A stretch of DNA of 64,000 bases from the NCBI RefSeq assembly GCF_028368975.1, contig NZ_JAQNDM010000001.1:496001-560000 (forward strand), given 5' to 3'. Under the pieces are notes generated by a model, which was not told the origin of the DNA, did not search any database, and was given only the letters and a program-made list of their open reading frames with translations. Shown in pieces: positions 11,879-21,504 of the stretch; the first letter of the stretch is position 1, and every line of letters starts with the position of its first letter. Position numbers and translations under genes: made by a program. This DNA comes from Stigmatella ashevillena (GTDB lineage: Bacteria > Myxococcota > Myxococcia > Myxococcales > Myxococcaceae).

Positions 11879-12370
11879 TCAGGGCTTCGGCACGCTGGAC
11901 GCGAACTTCTCCTGGAGCTTCGCGTGCACGTTGGCCGGCACCAGGCCCGTCACGTCTCCGCCCAGCGAGGCGACCTCCCGGACCAACTGGGAGGAGATGT
12001 AGAAGTAGTCCTCTCCCGTCATCATGAAGACGGTCTCGATGTCGGGCTCCAGCTTGCGGTTCATGTTGGCGAGCTGGAACTCGAACTCGAAGTCCGACAC
12101 GGCGCGCAGGCCTCGGATGAGGACATTGACCTGGCGACGCTGGGCGTACTGCACCAGCAGGCCCTGGAACGAGTCCACCTCCACGCGGGAGTCCTGGCAG
12201 GCCTCGCGGATGAGCTGCTTGCGCTCCTCCAGCGAGAACAGCGGCGTCTTCTTGGGGTTCACCGCGATGGCCACGATGAGCCGATCGAACATCTTGAGGC
12301 CGCGCTGGATGAGGCTGAGGTGCCCGTTGGTGAGCGGATCGAAGGAACCTGGATAGATGGCCACCGGCAT
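11879..12370 (-). CDS. coaD: Phosphopantetheine adenylyltransferase
   Basis: 163 residues from ATG 12370; an in-frame GTG two codons upstream (12376) is the alternative. The N-terminal [16 protein letters not shown] includes the nucleotidyltransferase TxGH-type motif, and the C-terminal [18 protein letters not shown] is the ISSxxVRE signature of CoaD. It transfers AMP from ATP to 4'-phosphopantetheine, the penultimate step of coenzyme A synthesis. It lies 33 bases downstream of rsmD on the same strand, the widespread rsmD-coaD pairing, so the two are probably co-transcribed. Confidence 0.97.
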   Translation of the reverse strand: MPVAIYPGSFDPLTNGHLSLIQRGLKMFDRLIVAIAVNPKKTPLFSLEERKQLIREACQDSRVEVDSFQGLLVQYAQRRQVNVLIRGLRAVSDFEFEFQLANMNRKLEPDIETVFMMTGEDYFYISSQLVREVASLGGDVTGLVPANVHAKLQEKFASSVPKP

Positions 12371-12403
12371 GGGCACGGAGTCTCGGCCGCCCCCTCGGGC
12401 CGG

Positions 12404-12961
12404 TCAAGGATTGCGGTAGAAGCTCGCCACCGTGTCCCCGAATTTGCGCTGGTCCACGCGCTCGAGCCCTTCGTGGGAATCGGGCGCCACCTCGCGCTTG
12501 TCGTGCTCGACAACGAGCATGCCCCCGGACGTCAGCAGCTTCGACCGGGCCACCTGCTCCAGCACCGTCTCCACCCCCCGCGCCGCATAGGGGGGATCGG
12601 CGAAGATGAGCTCGAAGGACAGGCCCTTCTGGCCCAGTTGCTCCACGGCCCGCGCCACGGACAAGGGCAACAGCTCCACCTGCGAGGAGAACCCCAAGGC
12701 GTCCGTGTTCTGGCGGCAGAGCGCCTGGGCCTCGCGGTCCGAGTCCACCAACACCGCCCGGCCCGCCCCACGGGAGAGGGCCTCCAGTCCCAACGCCCCC
12801 GTTCCGGCATAGAGATCCAGCACCGCCTGGCCTTCCAGCCACTGGCCGAGCACGTTGAAGAGCGTCTCCCGGACACGGTCCGCCGTGGGCCGGATGTGCC
12901 GGGACGTAGGCTTGGGGCCTTGAAGGGCGCGGCCCCGGGCACTGCCAGCAACGATTCGCAT
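12404..12961 (-). CDS. rsmD: 16S rRNA (guanine-966-N2)-methyltransferase
   Basis: 185 residues, standard length. Family hallmarks are RIVAGSARGRAL at the N-terminus, RPTADRVRETLFNVL, the SAM-binding motif VLDLYAGTGALGLEALSRG, and the N-methyltransferase catalytic motif FADPPY. It methylates G966 of 16S rRNA during 30S assembly. Its ATG lies four bases after the stop of the upstream TIM-barrel-like gene and it is followed by coaD, so the three genes probably form one operon. Confidence 0.96.
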   Translation of the reverse strand: MRIVAGSARGRALQGPKPTSRHIRPTADRVRETLFNVLGQWLEGQAVLDLYAGTGALGLEALSRGAGRAVLVDSDREAQALCRQNTDALGFSSQVELLPLSVARAVEQLGQKGLSFELIFADPPYAARGVETVLEQVARSKLLTSGGMLVVEHDKREVAPDSHEGLERVDQRKFGDTVASFYRNP

Positions 12962-12965
12962 GCGC

Positions 12966-14009
12966 TCAATCGCTCCGATGCTCGGCCAGCCACTCCATGG
13001 AGCGCCAACCCGTTCTCACCGATCCGAGCGCGGCCAGCACCTCTGTCGCTTCCGAGAAGGACAGCGCCTCCAGGCGTTCGCGCGCCGCGGGCTCCAGGGC
13101 AGGAAGCTGCTCCTCCAACAGGCCGAGCAACTCGCCCGGAGGAAGACCCAGGGCCTGGGCCTTCTGCTCCACCACCGCCCGCGTCTCCACGGGCCATGCC
13201 GCCAGGGAGAGCCGCTCGAAGGAGCGGCCACAGTCCAGCTTCCGGGCCCCCGCCTCCACGAACAAGGGCAGTCCCCGCGCCGAGGGCCCCGCCACCTCTC
13301 CCACCGTCACGCTCGTGCCGTACTCCCGGGCCAGGGCCACCAGCGCACGCAGCATCGCCACATCCGGCTCCCCCTCACCGAGCGCCGAGGCAGGAACCCG
13401 GAGAAACCGGACCGGGGTGCGGCCCGGGCCCAGTCCTTCGAGCAGCGCTCGGGCCGTGTCCATCAAGGTCGCGAATCCGGTCTCGGGGAGAGGCAGCGTC
13501 AGCTCCAGGGGAAGCTCCCGCTCCCGCAGCGGAGCCACCAGCGCGCTCACCGCCTCCACCGCCGCCGCCGTGTCCAGCCGCGACACGTCCAGCGACACCA
13601 GTGAGAACCCCGCATCCACCAGGTGAAAGATGGCCTCTTGCTGGGATTGCAGGCCCTCGGGTCCGGACGGGGAGACCCGCACGGGCCCCGCCTGAAGAAA
13701 CAGGGGACGCCGGTGCTCGGCCTCCTCCGCCGCCGCCTTCACCGCCGCCAGGAAGCGCGCCCCCGCCCCCCGGTCCGCCAAGGGGTGCGGACAGGCCAAC
13801 CCCAGCACCGCATCCTCCGCCCGCGCCGCGCGCAGCAACCCTGGAAGGGCCGCCTTCGCCTGAACCGGCAGGCACGGCAACGCCACGGGGACGCCGTCCA
13901 ACGCCCGGAGCAGCTCATGGGGGCTGAGAACCGGCAATCGGGAGCCCGGCCCCAGCCGCGCCACCGCGTTGGCGGGCCGCAATGTCAGCACCTTGTCCAG
14001 CACACTCAT
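12966..14009 (-). CDS. Conserved hypothetical protein, possibly an aldolase-like TIM barrel
   Basis: 347 residues from ATG 14009. It lacks a signal peptide or membrane segment. Alternating hydrophobic strands and Ala/Leu/Glu-rich helices, with FHLVDAGFSLVSLDVSRL and later TSVTVGEVAG, recall the barrel strands of class II aldolase or tagatose-bisphosphate aldolase non-catalytic subunits, but I see no set of zinc-binding His residues. It ends four bases before rsmD and so probably heads the rsmD-coaD operon. Function unknown; the TIM-barrel reading is an impression from the pattern, not a family match. Confidence 0.6.
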   Translation of the reverse strand: MSVLDKVLTLRPANAVARLGPGSRLPVLSPHELLRALDGVPVALPCLPVQAKAALPGLLRAARAEDAVLGLACPHPLADRGAGARFLAAVKAAAEEAEHRRPLFLQAGPVRVSPSGPEGLQSQQEAIFHLVDAGFSLVSLDVSRLDTAAAVEAVSALVAPLRERELPLELTLPLPETGFATLMDTARALLEGLGPGRTPVRFLRVPASALGEGEPDVAMLRALVALAREYGTSVTVGEVAGPSARGLPLFVEAGARKLDCGRSFERLSLAAWPVETRAVVEQKAQALGLPPGELLGLLEEQLPALEPAARERLEALSFSEATEVLAALGSVRTGWRSMEWLAEHRSD

Positions 14010-14096
14010 CGGAAGCCGTTATGTGCCGGCTCTGCCTGCTCCGCAAGCCAACTGCCGCGGGCAACGTCCGTTGCCCACCGCTCCGGGCCCCGCTCT

Positions 14097-15107
14097 TCAG
14101 TGCACCTCACCCAGGTGCGCGTACGTCTCGCTTTCGATCTGGATGGTGGTGTGATCGATCCCGAAGCGGTCGAACAGCTCGTGCTTCACCGAGGAGAGGA
14201 TCTCATCGTTGTTGCAGACCATGGGGTTGGCCACCACCAGGTGCGCCGAGAGCGCGTACAGCCCGCTGGAGATGGTCCACACGTGCAGATCATGCACGGC
14301 GCTTACCCCCTGCACCCGCATCAGCAGCGCCTTCACCGCCTCCAGATCCACGTGCGCGGGCACGGCCTCCAGGAGCACGTCCACCGCGTCCCGCACCAGC
14401 CGGACGGCGCCCACGACGATGACCACCGAGATGAGCAGGGAGATGAGGGGATCCACGGCATACCAGCCCGTCATCGCCATGATGCCGGCGCCCACGAGCA
14501 CCCCCACGCTGGACAGCGCATCCCCCAGCACGTGCAGGAACGCGCCGCGCACATTCATGGAGTGCGTCCGGTGCAGGAAAGCCAGCGCCGTCAGGTTCGC
14601 CACCAGGCCCACGAGTGCCACCACCGCCATGGGCCCCAACTGGACAGGGGTGGGCTCCCGGAAGCGCTGCCAGGCCTCGAAGACGATGAACGCCGTCAGC
14701 GCCAGCAGCAGCACGCCATTGAGGAGCGCGCTGAGGATCTCCATCCGGTAATAGCCGTAGGTCTTCTTCAGGTCCGCCGGCTTGCCCGAGAACCAGAGCG
14801 CCAGCAGGCTCAGCGCCAGCGCGGAGACGTCCGTCACCATGTGGCCCGCGTCGGCCATCAACGCCAACGACTGGGTCAGGTAGCCGCCAATGGCCTCGGC
14901 CAGCGCGATGGTGGCAGTGAGCACCAAGGCAAACAGCAGCCGTTTGCGATCCTTTCGCCGCTCGTCCGCCAGCTGGGAGGGCCTCCCAGGAGGCTGGCCG
15001 TGCCCATGCCCATGCCCATGCGAGTGGTCATGGCCGTGGTGCTCATGCCCATGCCCTCCGCCATGCGCGTGTTTCGTCTTTCCAGGCGGGTGCGCTGATG
15101 TAGTCAA
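14097..15107 (-). CDS. Cation diffusion facilitator (CzcD/ZnT-type Zn/Co/Cd exporter)
   Basis: 336 residues. The start appears to be TTG 15107, because the His-rich cytosolic tail (repeated HGH, with DHSHGHGHG) needs this frame and no upstream ATG exists. Six membrane helices follow; the metal site is given by LMADAGHMVTDV (HxxxD of helix 2) and AFLHVLGDALSSVGV (HxxxD of helix 5). A cytoplasmic C-terminal domain with DLHVWTISSG completes the CDF layout. It uses the proton gradient to expel divalent metals across the inner membrane. The sigma-54 activator gene is divergent, 113 bases away. Confidence 0.94.
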   Translation of the reverse strand: MTTSAHPPGKTKHAHGGGHGHEHHGHDHSHGHGHGHGQPPGRPSQLADERRKDRKRLLFALVLTATIALAEAIGGYLTQSLALMADAGHMVTDVSALALSLLALWFSGKPADLKKTYGYYRMEILSALLNGVLLLALTAFIVFEAWQRFREPTPVQLGPMAVVALVGLVANLTALAFLHRTHSMNVRGAFLHVLGDALSSVGVLVGAGIMAMTGWYAVDPLISLLISVVIVVGAVRLVRDAVDVLLEAVPAHVDLEAVKALLMRVQGVSAVHDLHVWTISSGLYALSAHLVVANPMVCNNDEILSSVKHELFDRFGIDHTTIQIESETYAHLGEVH

Positions 15108-15184
15108 GGGAAAGAATCCTGCGGACAGCGTGCTGGTGTCAGGATAGGGGCAGTGGCTGAAATTCGAACACCCCGGGGTTGAGG

Positions 15185-15203
15185 CTGTCCTGAGGGAGGA
15201 CAG
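15185..15203. promoter_or_regulatory. Inverted repeat between the CDF exporter and the sigma-54 activator
   Basis: CTGTCCT (15185-15191) and AGGACAG (15197-15203) form a perfect 7-bp inverted repeat with a 5-base centre, located 18 bases before the activator's ATG. It could be an autoregulatory operator or a small leader hairpin. Confidence 0.35.
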
Positions 15204-15220
15204 GCACGCGAGGAGAAGGG

Positions 15221-16795
<1,575 letters not shown>

Positions 16796-16799
16796 AGCC

Positions 16800-17708
16800 A
16801 TGGGACACTTCTTCCACCAGGACTTCCTCGCGCTCCCCGATGGGACACCGCTCTACTACCAGCTCCTGGGCGAGGGCGAGCCCACGATGATCCTCTGCGA
16901 CGGGCTGGGCTGCGACGGCTTCGCCTGGAAGTACCTGGCCCCCTTCCTCGCGCGCCACCACCGGGTGCTGCGCTGGCACTACCGCGGCCACGGCCGCTCC
17001 GGGGTGCCCGAGGACCGCTCCCGCCTCGGGATGCTCTACACCTGCGACGATCTGGACCGGCTCATGGACGCGGCGGGCATCCAGCAGGCCGTCCTCTTCG
17101 GCCACTCCATCGGTGTCCAGGTGGCCCTGGAGTTTCACCGCCGCCACGCGCGCCGTGTGAAGGGGCTGGTGCTCATCTGCGGCAGCTACGGCACCCCGCT
17201 CGACACCTTCCACGACTCCACCCTCCTCAAGCGCCTCTTCCCCCTGCTGCGCCGCCTCGTGGAGCGCTATCCCACCCAGGCCGCCCGGCTCGTGCGCACG
17301 ATCTTGAGCACGGAGCTGGCCATGCAGGTGGCCATCCTCGTCGAGCTCAACCGGGAGCGCATCGCCCGGCAGGACATGGTCCCCTACTTCAAACACCTGG
17401 CGAACATGGACCCGGTGGTGTTCGTGCGGACGCTGGAATCCATGGCGGAGCACAGCGCGAAGGACCACCTGCCCTACGTGGACATCCCCACGCTCATCAT
17501 CGGAGGGGGGCGTGACAAGTTCACCCCTGTCCGGTTGTCCCGGCAGATGGCCCGGAGCATCCCCGGGGCCGAACTCCTGCTGTTGCCCTCGGGCACCCAC
17601 ACCGTCCCCCTGGAGTATCGAGATCAGGTCGAGCTGCGTGTGGGACGATTTCTGCACGAACGGCTGGGACTGGCCCTCCCCCCCCCGGATGAAGGGGAAA
17701 GAGCCTGA
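16800..17708 (+). CDS. Alpha/beta-fold hydrolase
   Basis: 302 residues from ATG 16800, four bases after the activator's stop, so almost surely co-transcribed. The nucleophile elbow is FGHSIG (GxSxG serine), preceded by the oxyanion-region and strand motif [10 protein letters not shown]; the acid lies in the [11 protein letters not shown] block and the catalytic His in SGTHTVPLE. No signal peptide, so it acts in the cytosol. Substrate is unknown; size and motifs fit the epoxide hydrolase/haloperoxidase-like group. Pairing with a sensor-activator may mean it makes or removes the ligand sensed (inference). Confidence 0.9.
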   Translation: MGHFFHQDFLALPDGTPLYYQLLGEGEPTMILCDGLGCDGFAWKYLAPFLARHHRVLRWHYRGHGRSGVPEDRSRLGMLYTCDDLDRLMDAAGIQQAVLFGHSIGVQVALEFHRRHARRVKGLVLICGSYGTPLDTFHDSTLLKRLFPLLRRLVERYPTQAARLVRTILSTELAMQVAILVELNRERIARQDMVPYFKHLANMDPVVFVRTLESMAEHSAKDHLPYVDIPTLIIGGGRDKFTPVRLSRQMARSIPGAELLLLPSGTHTVPLEYRDQVELRVGRFLHERLGLALPPPDEGERA

Positions 17709-17713
17709 GGGAG

Positions 17714-17736
17714 GCCCCCCTGCTCGCACGGGGGGC
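17714..17736 (+). terminator. GC-rich hairpin after the alpha/beta hydrolase gene
   Basis: Arms GCCCCCC (17714-17720) and GGGGGGC (17730-17736) pair perfectly. No T-run follows, so it is a hairpin that may terminate poorly or stabilise the 3' end. Confidence 0.4.
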
Positions 17737-17861
17737 ATGCACCCCGATTGCAGCCGGGAGGCGTGCGGCATATAAGCGCCCGCCTCGTGCGTTCCGGTGG
17801 GTTCAGGGTCCTCCTGCAAAACGGAAGGCACCCGTACCCTTCAGCACAAAGCTCTTCTCGT

Positions 17862-19703
17862 ATGATCGCTCGCGAAAACATCCGGAACGTCGCCATCGTC
17901 GCCCACGTTGACCATGGCAAGACCACACTCGTTGACCACATGCTCCGCCAAGCGGGCATCTTCCGCAGCAATGAGGCGGTCGTTGAACGGGTGATGGACT
18001 CGAACGACCTCGAGCGCGAGAAGGGCATCACCATTCTCGCGAAGAACACGGCGGTCTCCTACAAGGGCACGCAGATCAACATCATCGACACGCCGGGCCA
18101 CGCGGACTTCGGCGGCGAGGTGGAGCGCGGCCTGCGCCTGGTGGATGGCGTCATCCTGCTGGTGGACGCGGCCGAAGGCCCCCTGCCCCAGACGCGCTTC
18201 GTGCTCGGCAAGGCGCTGAGCATGGGCCTCAAGACGGTGCTGGTCATCAACAAGATCGACCGCCAGGACGCCCGGGCCCAGGTCGTTCTGGATCTCGTCT
18301 ACGCGCTCTACATCGACCTGGGCGCGGACGATTCGCAGCTCGAGTTCCCGGTGCTCTACACGGTCGCTCGCCAGGGCCAGGCCTCGCTGAAGCTGGAGGA
18401 GCCGGGCAAGACGCTGGACCCCCTCTTCTCGGCGATCCTCACCCACATCCAGCCCCCGCCCAAGAGCGAGCTGGAGACGCCGCAGCTGCTGGTGGCCAAC
18501 CTGGACTACGACGACTACGTGGGCCGCCTCGCGGTGGGCCGCGTGCAGTCGGGCAAGCTGACCCCCAACATGCCGGTGACGGTGATCCGGGAGGGCGGCA
18601 AGCTGCAGCAGGGAAAGATCGTCAAGCTCTATGGCTTCTCGGGCCTGAAGCGCACGGAGATCCAGGACGCGGGCCCCGGAGAGATCGTCTCCATCGCGGG
18701 CATCGAGGACATCTCCATTGGAGACACCATCGCCGACCCGGCGAACCCCGTGGCGCTGCCGCGCATCACCGTGGAAGAGCCCACGATGATGATGATCTTC
18801 CGGGTGAACGACGGGCCGCTGGCGGGCAAGGAGGGCAAGTACGTCACCTCCCGCAACCTGCGTGAGCGCCTGTACCGCGAGTCCTACCGCAACGTGGCCA
18901 TCCGCGTGGAGGACACCGAGACGCCGGACGCCTTCAAGGTGGTGGGCCGTGGCGAACTCCAGCTGGCGGTTATCATCGAGACGATGCGCCGCGAGGGTTA
19001 CGAGCTGACGGCCTCCAACCCGGAGCCCGTGACGAAGACGATCGACGGCAAGCTGCACGAGCCCATGGAGCTGATGGTGTGCGACGTGCCCGAGAACAGC
19101 GTGGGCGCCGTCACGGAGCGGCTGGGGCCCCGCAAGGGCCGCATGGTCGACATGTCACCGCTGGGCTCGGGCCGCACGCGGCTCCAGTTCCGCACCCCGG
19201 CGCGCGGGCTCATCGGGTTCCGCTCGGAGTTCCTCACGATTACCCGCGGTGAGGGAATCATGAGCAGCCAGTTCGACGGGTACGAGCCGTGGTTCGGCTA
19301 CATCCCCAAGCGCAGCAACGGGGCAATGGTCTCCGACCGCCTGGGCGAGACGGTGCCTTACGCACTGTTCAGCATCCAGGAGCGCGGCTACCTCTTCGTG
19401 GAGGCGGGCGTCACGGTGTACGAGGGAATGATCATCGGCGAGCACGCCCACCCCTCGGAGCTGAACGTCAACTGCTGCCGCGAGAAGAAGCTGACGAACA
19501 TCCGCGCCGCGGGCCGCGACGAGAACGTCATCCTCACCCCGCCGCGGGAGATGGGGCTGGAGAAGGCGCTGGAGTGGATCGCCGACGACGAGCTGGTGGA
19601 GGTGACGCCCAAGTCGATCCGCATGCGCAAGAAGGCGCTCGCCTCGGGCGAGCGCTACCGCGCCGAGCGTGACCGCAAGCGCGAGGAGCGCAACGAGGCG
19701 TAA
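17862..19703 (+). CDS. typA: Ribosome-associated translational GTPase TypA/BipA
   Basis: 613 residues from ATG 17862 ([20 protein letters not shown]); the longer in-frame ORF upstream is non-coding-like. G1 is AHVDHGKT, the switch region contains EREKGITI, G3 is [12 protein letters not shown] and G4 is NKIDR. These are followed by domain II, EF-G-like domains III and V, and the BipA-specific C-terminal domain ([27 protein letters not shown]). It binds the 70S ribosome and supports 50S assembly and stress adaptation, such as growth at low temperature. It is a single-gene unit with its own terminator. Confidence 0.97.
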   Translation: MIARENIRNVAIVAHVDHGKTTLVDHMLRQAGIFRSNEAVVERVMDSNDLEREKGITILAKNTAVSYKGTQINIIDTPGHADFGGEVERGLRLVDGVILLVDAAEGPLPQTRFVLGKALSMGLKTVLVINKIDRQDARAQVVLDLVYALYIDLGADDSQLEFPVLYTVARQGQASLKLEEPGKTLDPLFSAILTHIQPPPKSELETPQLLVANLDYDDYVGRLAVGRVQSGKLTPNMPVTVIREGGKLQQGKIVKLYGFSGLKRTEIQDAGPGEIVSIAGIEDISIGDTIADPANPVALPRITVEEPTMMMIFRVNDGPLAGKEGKYVTSRNLRERLYRESYRNVAIRVEDTETPDAFKVVGRGELQLAVIIETMRREGYELTASNPEPVTKTIDGKLHEPMELMVCDVPENSVGAVTERLGPRKGRMVDMSPLGSGRTRLQFRTPARGLIGFRSEFLTITRGEGIMSSQFDGYEPWFGYIPKRSNGAMVSDRLGETVPYALFSIQERGYLFVEAGVTVYEGMIIGEHAHPSELNVNCCREKKLTNIRAAGRDENVILTPPREMGLEKALEWIADDELVEVTPKSIRMRKKALASGERYRAERDRKREERNEA

Positions 19704-19731
19704 GCCTTTCCAAGCACCTTGAGTTTCAACG

Positions 19732-19770
19732 AAGGCCCCGGGGAGGACTCCTCGGGGCCTTTTGCTTTTC
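19732..19770 (+). terminator. Rho-independent terminator of typA
   Basis: AGGCCCCG (from 19733) pairs with CGGGGCCT (ending 19760), followed at once by TTTTGCTTTTC. Stem, loop and T-rich tail are textbook. Confidence 0.9.
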
Positions 19771-19815
19771 CCCTCCGCCCATGCCCTTCAGCCAAAACGT
19801 GTCACACTGCATGAC

Positions 19816-20529
19816 GTGAGCGCGCAGAGAAAGAATGAGTGGATGCTGCTGTGCTTGGCCTTATTGGCATGCACAGCCTCTGCTCCATCTACCCGGCAAG
19901 CGGGCGATGAGACGCAGGGTGTCTTGAGCACCTGGGAAAAGGCAGAGGCAGGAGAAGAATGCGAGGAGGACGATACATGCATCACAGTCCTCTGCGCCCG
20001 TGAGGAGTGTGGAGTCTATCGCTGCAAGGACTTAGCGAGCGAACCTGTTCTCCTGGCCTATCGAGGCGGCATCGTGGCTGCTCCTGGCAGCAGTCCTCGG
20101 AGAAACTGGGGTCAACAACAGAGACTCCCAGGAAATGGGCTCCCCATCGCCGTCATCCCCTGGCGATTTCATGACCGGCGGGAACTCCTGCCCAGTGAGT
20201 TGGCCCGGCTGCGGATCCGCAACCCCATCAAGCACCACCTCTTTCCCCAACAGCCATCTCTCGCCCGGTGGTTCAGGCAGAAAGGTATCAACATCCATGA
20301 ACACACGATGGTGGTGGAAAAGGAAGTCCACGATCGGATTCATCGGGGTGCACAGGGAGGCGCTTGGAATGCGGCATGGCGGGAATTCAGGAGAGCCAAT
20401 GACAGCGCAACCGAGGCTCAAATTTGGGAGCATGCCATGAAACTCATCTTCCGTTTCGAAATCGCGGGCCCCCTCATTCCCTACCATTGGCGGGTAGGCC
20501 CACAGCCCGTTCCACGCAACGCAAGGTGA
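19816..20529 (+). CDS. SitA-type polymorphic toxin lipoprotein (SitA6-like)
   Basis: 237 residues from GTG 19816, chosen because it gives a basic n-region before the lipoprotein signal (LLCLALLAC, lipidated Cys19); an upstream ATG at 19762 would bury the signal. Two short Cys-containing blocks follow (CEEDDTCITVLC). The C-terminal ~110 residues (KHHLFPQ, WFRQKGINIHEHTM, VHDRIHRGAQGGAWNAAW, and LIFRFEIAGPLIPY) match the myxobacterial SitA6/TIGR02269 lipoprotein toxins. Their His-rich layout suggests a nuclease-like toxin (inference). Known Sit toxins pass between siblings by TraA/TraB-mediated outer-membrane exchange and kill non-kin lacking the partner immunity protein. That partner gene starts four bases downstream. 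Confidence 0.85.
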   Translation: MSAQRKNEWMLLCLALLACTASAPSTRQAGDETQGVLSTWEKAEAGEECEEDDTCITVLCAREECGVYRCKDLASEPVLLAYRGGIVAAPGSSPRRNWGQQQRLPGNGLPIAVIPWRFHDRRELLPSELARLRIRNPIKHHLFPQQPSLARWFRQKGINIHEHTMVVEKEVHDRIHRGAQGGAWNAAWREFRRANDSATEAQIWEHAMKLIFRFEIAGPLIPYHWRVGPQPVPRNAR

Positions 20530-20533
20530 GCCC

Positions 20534-21253
20534 ATGGGCTTCTACTCGGTGGAGGGAATACAGTCCTCACGGTATGCAGGCGAGATAGAGGGAGAGCACC
20601 GCTGGAGCTTGCCCGGTATCCGTTGTCCACATTGCAGAGCGGTATGGAGCACCGGAGCCGTTGCCTACCCTTCCGTGGATCTGACAAACCACCCTGAAGG
20701 TGAACAGCTCAAGGAAGCTCACCTGGAGGAAGACTTCGCAGAATTTGAACGCTTGCGTGAATCAGTTCGCCCGCTCATCCCAGGGAAAGTGCTGCATCCC
20801 GGTACAGACTTCGGGCCTTTTGTCGGAACCGCTCATGGCACCTTCGGCCCGCTCGTCATACCCTCTCCCTGGGTATTGATGATGCGGCGTGAAGCCTTCG
20901 AGCGATTGCAAGCCGAAGGGCTTCAAGGTTTAAAGGGATGCAGCATGGAAGTACGCTTCCGGCAGAAGAAGAACCCACCAGAGTTGGTGGAACTTGAGCT
21001 CCTTCCTCTGGGTTTGCTGCATGAGGATTGTATTCCTCCGGATCAGCGTGAGCCATGCCCTCGTTGCGGGCGGCTGGGCTTCAGTCTTCCAGAAATCCCT
21101 CTCTTGAAAGCAGCTTCCTTGCCAAAAGGTGTGGATCTGTTCCGCCTGGCCAACTTTGCGACAGTGATTATCGCCACCCATCGATTCGTGGAGACGGCAC
21201 GCCAACTTTGGCCCGAAGAACGACTGAACGTACGCGAACTGCACGCGCGATGA
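20534..21253 (+). CDS. SitI6-like double-CXXC immunity protein
   Basis: 239 residues, ATG 20534, four bases after the toxin gene's stop. There is no signal peptide, so it is cytosolic, as expected for an immunity protein. Two zinc-ribbon-like pairs are visible: CPHC (31-34) near the N-terminus and CPRCG (175-179) in the second half, the signature of the myxobacterial double-CXXCG family linked to SitA6 toxins. LVIPSPWVLMMRREAFERLQAEGLQG between them is the family core. It should neutralise the adjacent toxin after delivery. Base composition is visibly less GC-rich than typA, fitting an accessory cassette. Confidence 0.85.
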   Translation: MGFYSVEGIQSSRYAGEIEGEHRWSLPGIRCPHCRAVWSTGAVAYPSVDLTNHPEGEQLKEAHLEEDFAEFERLRESVRPLIPGKVLHPGTDFGPFVGTAHGTFGPLVIPSPWVLMMRREAFERLQAEGLQGLKGCSMEVRFRQKKNPPELVELELLPLGLLHEDCIPPDQREPCPRCGRLGFSLPEIPLLKAASLPKGVDLFRLANFATVIIATHRFVETARQLWPEERLNVRELHAR

Positions 21254-21504
21254 CTCATGGCTCTGCTTGCTCGTGCCGTTAGGGCCCTGGCGCGAGGGTG
21301 TCCATCACGGGGATTCTTCATGCCACCGCCGTGGACGGCCACGTGACCGGCACAGGCCTCAACCAGGGGCAGGAAGAGGTAGTCAAATGTATACACAGGT
21401 ATACTTTTACACATCTTTCTCCCTGGCCTGCCGAGGAAACCTCCACCCCCACAACAATCCCCGGGCTTCCGAGATAATGGAACAAACGTACCCAGGAGAA
21501 ACCC
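21254..21504. other. Intergenic region with two GTATAC palindromes
   Basis: Not clearly coding. At 21389-21394 and 21399-21404 the palindrome GTATAC occurs twice, four bases apart, inside an A/T-rich stretch that is the likely promoter or operator of the next gene. An AGGAG at about 21494 is the ribosome binding site of the 21505 gene. Confidence 0.4.
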
